NCBI GenBank assembly: GCA_046351455.1
Contig: JAXLYM010000015.1
Coordinates: 173,428 to 237,427 of the forward strand
Direction: 5' to 3'
DNA: 64,000 bases
DNA from: JADJRH01 sp046351455
GTDB lineage: Bacteria; Myxococcota_A; Polyangia; Polyangiales; Polyangiaceae
Shown: one piece after another, positions 60,553-64,000 of the stretch
How the letters are laid out: each line of letters begins with the position of its first letter
Position numbering within the stretch: position 1 is the first letter of the stretch
The notes under the pieces: model-generated
What the model was told of the DNA's origin: nothing
Database searches by the model: none
What the model saw: only the letters and a program-made list of their open reading frames with translations
Program-made: the position numbers and the translations under genes

Positions 60553-62313
60553 ATGGCCGCCACCACCGTCCGCACGCCGCTCCCGATCTCCCTCCGAATT
60601 CGCGTTACGAGCTCTTGTTCAAGCTCGCGTCGGGCGGGATGGCCTCGGTCTACGTGGGGCGGCTCCGTGGCGCGGGCGGGTTCTGGCGGCTCGTCGCGCT
60701 GAAGAAGGCGCACGCTCACCTCATGGAGGCCTGGGTCGTTTCGGCGGATGCTCGTGGAGGAGGCCTGCCTCGCGTCGCGCATCCACCACCCCAACGTGGT
60801 CGCGGTGCTCGACGTCGAGCAGATGGACGATCACCTGCTGCTCGTCATGGACTACATCGAGGGCGCGAGCCTCGCGGACATCCTCGCGGTGAAGGGGGAA
60901 GCCGTTGCCTCCGCGCCTGCGGTGCGCATCGCGCTCGACGCGTGCGCGGGTTGCAGCGCGGCGCACGAGCTCACCGACGCGGCCGGCAAGCCGCTCCAGA
61001 TCGTGCACCGCGACGTGTCGCCGCAGAACCTCCTCGTCGGGATCGACGGCGTGTCGCGGCTCACCGATTTCGGGATCGCGAAGAGCACACAGCACGCGTC
61101 GACCACGACCACCGGCGCGCTCAAGGGCAAGCTCGCGTACATGGCGCCCGAGTACGTCGACGGCGAGCCGCCCGATCAGCGGAGCGACGTGTTCGGCCTC
61201 GGCGTCGTGATCTGGGAGGCGCTCGCGAACCGTCGCCTCTTCCGCGGAGAGACCGAGGTCGACACGCTGAAGCGCATCGTGAACGCCGAGGCGCCGCTGT
61301 TCTCGACGGTGGCGCCCGCGGTCGGCGTCGAGCTCGATCCGGTGCTCGCCGCGGCCCTCGCGAAGGATCCCGAGCAGCGCTTCCCGAGCGCCAAGGCCCT
61401 CGGGACCGCGCTCGAGATCGCCGCGAAGCGCGCCGACATGATCGCGTCCGCGGAGGAGGTCGGCGCGTTCGTGCAGGGCTTGTTCGAGTCGCCCCTCTCC
61501 GAGCGCCGCAGGCTCATTCAGGAGCGCGTCGCCGCCGACGTGGGGCCGGCGTCCGCGCGCCCGACGGTCCCGATGCCGCAGCGCCGCGAGGGCCTGGCAG
61601 CGACCGTGATCGACGCGCCGCCCGCAGGAGACGCGCGCTTCGGTGCGGCCCCGCGCGGCGCCGCGACGCCCGCGATCGAGGCTGCCCCGCGCGACGCCGA
61701 CAGCTCCACGGGCCCGGTGCGCACCTCCATCGCGACGACGCCGATCGCGACGATGGCGCCCGGTCACCGCGACGCGATGCCCTCCGCCTCCACGCTCGAC
61801 GGGAGCGGCCTCTCGCAGCTCGGTCGCGAGCCCGCGTCGTCGGTGCTCCCGACGCGTCCGAGCCGCACGTTGCGGATCCTCGGCGCGATCGGAGCGCTGC
61901 TCGTCGGCGCGCTCGCGGCGATCGGCGTCGGCCGGTGGACAGGATCTTCGGGGACCGAGATCGCGCCCGCGAACACGAGCGAAGCGGCGCTCCCCTCCGG
62001 AACAACGCCCTCGATCACCGCGCACAGCCGTCGCAGCGTCCAGCGATCCGCCCGCAGCGACGGCCCCCCGACGCCGAGCGCGACGCCGCTCGCCACGTCG
62101 AGCGCGAAGCCCCCCGCGACCACCTCCGCGAAGAGGCCCGCCACCAAGCCGACGGCGACGAGCACGGCCGCGGCCGATGTCCTGCCGAACCCGTACGGCC
62201 CTCAAAAAATAAGCGCTTTCGAGATCGTGGAGAGATGCGCGCCCAAGGCGTCGCTCGCTTTTGTGCGGCTCCAGCGAACACGTAACGCTCCCCTCCCTCC
62301 GCGAATAAAGTGA
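60553..62313 (+). CDS. Ser/Thr protein kinase with HRDxSPxN loop, frameshifted
   Basis: The start is probably ATG 60553 (MAATTVRTPLP). After one shift comes YELLFKLASGGMASVYVGRL and VALKKAHAHLME, and after another (two bases missing near 60730-60740) the long open frame from 60748: EEACLASRIHHPNVVAVLD, the catalytic loop HRDVSPQNLLV, DFGIAKST, AYMAPEYVDGEPPDQRSDVF. One membrane helix (ILGAIGALLVGALAAIGVG) and a Ser/Thr/Pro tail follow. The frame runs on to 62313 through repeat B6, but a one-base change near 62200 gives NPYGPLKK and a stop at 62212. The Ser replacing the usual Lys is also seen in the kinase at 35478. Confidence 0.82.
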
Positions 62314-62362
62314 GCGGATTAGAGGGGCTGCGCGAACGCGCGACCGGGGGTGGGCAACGTCA
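62281..62362 (+). repeat. family B repeat, copy B6
   Basis: CGTAACGCTCCCCTCCC, CGCGAATAAAGTGAGCGGATT, GCGAACGCGCGACCGGGGG and TGGGCAACGTCA (in parts). It follows the kinase's likely true end and precedes A5. Confidence 0.86.
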
Positions 62363-62385
62363 CATGCTGGCTGGAGCTGCTGGCC

Positions 62386-62424
62386 GGATTTACAAGGGGG
62401 CGCTGCCCCCTCGTTTCACTCCCC
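62386..62424 (+). repeat. family A palindromic repeat, copy A5
   Basis: GGATTTACAAGGGGGC, GCT, GCCCCCTCGTTTCACTCCCC, located just 3' of B6 in the convergent gap before the lipoprotein gene. Confidence 0.86.
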
Positions 62425-62463
62425 GTTCGCTTCGTTTCGCGATCGGGGAGCGACGCGATCAGC

Positions 62464-63201
62464 TCACTTGAAGGTGCCGGCTCCGGTGCAGGAGCCCTTC
62501 TCTCCGCCGCCGTCGTACGAGCAGGAGAACTCGCCGTTCGCGCCCTTGATCGTGACCTCGCCCGTGCCGTCCACCGAGGCGCTCGCGCTGAGCACGTACG
62601 AGTTGCCGGCGTCGTCGAACGTCACGATCTGCACCGAGCCCGTGCCCTGGCCGGTCGACACCATGGTGCCCCAGTCGCCGTGCTTGGTGACGCCGCCGCT
62701 CGTCATGTCGAACGAGCCCTGCACCGTGGTCTTGGTGCTGCCTTCGCTCACGCTGATCGCCGCGGCCAACGAGCCGTCCAGACACTTGCCGTCCTGACAC
62801 ACGCTCGAGAGCGTCATCTCGAACGTCACGTCGGTCGACGCCGCGCTCGTGGCCACCGTGCCCTTGAAGCTGATCTGGCCGGTCGCCTTGCCGCCGGTCA
62901 TGCAGCTCACGTCGGCCGAGCCCTCTGTCGCGCTGCCGCTCACACACTTCGCGTCGATCTTGGAGCCGAAGATCTCGTTGATGAACTGCATCGATCCGTA
63001 GAGCTCGATCGACTGCGATCCCTCGAGCACGAGGCCCACGCTCGTCGCGTCCACGGTGCCGCTCGGGCTCTTGATCGCGCTCTGCACGGCGTCCACGCGC
63101 TCCTCGGGGGACTTGCTCTCGATGCCGCCGCCGCTGCACGCGACGAGCGAGAAAGAGCCGGCGACGATCGAGGCGATTCCAAGCGTGCGAAGTGCGTTCA
63201 T
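62464..63201 (-). CDS. lipoprotein, unknown function, beta-rich
   Basis: A 245-residue lipoprotein (signal IASIVAGSFSLVACSG). The mature part starts with an acidic helix (KSPEERVDAVQSAIKS) and continues as a beta-rich repeat-like domain with Cys pairs (DAKCVSGSATEGSADVSC, SVCQDGKCLDG, FSCSYDGGGEKGSC). ATG 63201 has GGAG about 12 nt upstream. It converges on the broken kinase. No family is recognised. Confidence 0.75.
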   Translation of the reverse strand: MNALRTLGIASIVAGSFSLVACSGGGIESKSPEERVDAVQSAIKSPSGTVDATSVGLVLEGSQSIELYGSMQFINEIFGSKIDAKCVSGSATEGSADVSCMTGGKATGQISFKGTVATSAASTDVTFEMTLSSVCQDGKCLDGSLAAAISVSEGSTKTTVQGSFDMTSGGVTKHGDWGTMVSTGQGTGSVQIVTFDDAGNSYVLSASASVDGTGEVTIKGANGEFSCSYDGGGEKGSCTGAGTFK

Positions 63202-63543
63202 GAACAATTCTCCGTTCCGTTGAAGGCCGCGCGAGGGGCCGGGCCGCGCCATCGCGACCGCTCGCTCCCGCCGTCCGCGGCGTGGCGGGCCCCTTTGCAG
63301 CCGGCGCGCCACCTCGGCCACGATCGCGATCGCCTGCAAATCAGCTCGATTTCGCGAAGGCGCGCCGACCGCTGTGAACGAACGGACAAGGCCCCGGCGG
63401 GAACGCGTCGCTCCATGAATCGGCCGGTGGTCCGTTTCAGGGCGGCGCGGCAGCGGCGATCCTTGCCGCGCGGAGGAGCTACAGAGGGCGCGTGAATGGG
63501 CCTTGACACCCCTACCGTAGGTTGCGCACGCTCGGCTCCGATC
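63202..63543. other. divergent intergenic region between lipoprotein and kinase genes
   Basis: About 340 nt, divergent, so it must carry promoters for both genes. A TTGACA at 63503 has no matching -10 element at normal spacing. I see no repeat of families A-C and no RNA gene. Confidence 0.4.
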
Positions 63544-64000
63544 ATGGACGTGCCGATCGCCGTCGGGGACACCATCGCCGGGCGCTACCGGATCGAGCGC
63601 GTGCTCGGCCGCGGCGGGATGGGCGTCGTCGTCGCGGCGCGGCACGTCCACCTCGGCGAGGCCGTGGCGATCAAGATCCCGTTCGCGCGGGCGCTCATGG
63701 GGCGCGATCTCGCGGCGCGCGTCCTGCGCGAGGGGCGCGCGGCCGCTCGGCTCCGCGGCGAGCACATCGCGCGCGTGATGGACGTCGGCACGCTCGACAG
63801 CGGCGAGCCCTTCATCGTGTTCGAGCTGCTCCGCGGCGGCGATCTCGAGACGGCGCTCGACGCGCGCGGGACGATCCCCATCGGCGACGCGCTCGAGTAC
63901 GTGCTTCAGGCGTGCGAGGGGCTCGCGGAGGCGCACGCGCTCGGCATCGTGCACCGCGATCTGAAGCCGGCCAACCTCTTCCTCACCAAGCGGCCCGACG
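63544..64000 (+). CDS. Ser/Thr protein kinase (3'-truncated by window edge)
   Basis: ATG 63544 opens a kinase whose first 152 residues are visible: IAGRYRIERVLGRGGMGVVV (glycine loop), EAVAIKIPFARAL (Lys), GEHIARVMDVG, IVFELLRGGDLETAL and the catalytic loop HRDLKPANLFL. It is very similar to the N-terminal half of the kinase at 42670, including the SEHVTRV/GEHIARV and DVGRLES/DVGTLDS elements, so the two are likely paralogues. No upstream ribosome-binding site is obvious. Confidence 0.92.
   Translation, partial: MDVPIAVGDTIAGRYRIERVLGRGGMGVVVAARHVHLGEAVAIKIPFARALMGRDLAARVLREGRAAARLRGEHIARVMDVGTLDSGEPFIVFELLRGGDLETALDARGTIPIGDALEYVLQACEGLAEAHALGIVHRDLKPANLFLTKRPD

Noticed and set aside
63503..63531. 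TTGACA as a sigma-70 -35 box
   Set aside because: No -10-like hexamer at 16-18 nt.

Overview
The window looks like chromosomal DNA of a myxobacterium, most likely of the Sorangium/Polyangium group. The reasons are very high GC with strong third-position GC bias, six Hanks-type Ser/Thr protein kinases in 64 kb, FHA and PEGA domain proteins, Cys-rich lipoproteins with Ser/Thr/Gly linkers, a MYXO-CTERM-type sorting tail and a TonB-like protein with a Val-Gly-Gly tract. I saw no rRNA, tRNA, CRISPR array, insertion sequence or prophage.

Layout. 0-9 kb: the 3' part of uvrA, a TonB-like lipoprotein, a DksA-type regulator, a Nudix hydrolase, a frameshifted Cys-rich lipoprotein, then a leftward run of N-acetylmuramoyl-L-alanine amidase, saccharopine-dehydrogenase-like oxidoreductase and GNAT acetyltransferase. 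9-17.5 kb: a YbjN-like protein, an Ala/Pro-rich membrane protein, a TPR/PEGA-like envelope protein, an FHA sigma-54 activator, and an ATGA-coupled operon of beta-barrel-like protein, PP2C phosphatase and subtilase. 17.6-28.3 kb: metabolic and accessory genes (zinc alcohol dehydrogenase, thioredoxin-rhodanese fusion, TldE/PmbA, LarB, secreted GH1 glucosidase, O-carbamoyltransferase) and a pair of small secreted proteins. 28.3-33.7 kb: a tight six-gene operon of type VI secretion accessory proteins: DUF2169, a ketosynthase-like protein without its catalytic Cys, a DUF4150 PAAR-like tip, an Imm49-like protein, a DUF6484 spike-like protein and a TIGR02270 HEAT protein. 33.9-51.8 kb: signalling genes, with four kinases alternating with a MYXO-CTERM protein, a branched-chain-amino-acid-type binding lipoprotein, a SUKH protein, upp, TPR/PEGA-like and lipoprotein partners, an App1-like HAD protein and an MshEN (c-di-GMP-binding type) protein without ATPase. 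51.8-64 kb: a leftward run of epimerase, PlsC-type acyltransferase, TruB, CorC/HlyC and PEGA protein; then a frameshifted TPR gene and kinase, a lipoprotein, and the start of another kinase.

Two features cut across genes. First, three short palindrome-bearing repeat families (called A, B and C here) sit almost only between convergently transcribed genes, next to stop codons. Second, many genes, above all between 57.9 and 62.3 kb, are interrupted by one- or two-base indels that are nearly all repaired by adding bases. That pattern suggests deletion-type sequencing errors more than gene decay.

The most system-like locus is the 28.3-33.7 kb operon. It carries parts expected to load and cap a contractile injection device plus a likely immunity protein, yet shows no recognisable toxin, VgrG or sheath gene.
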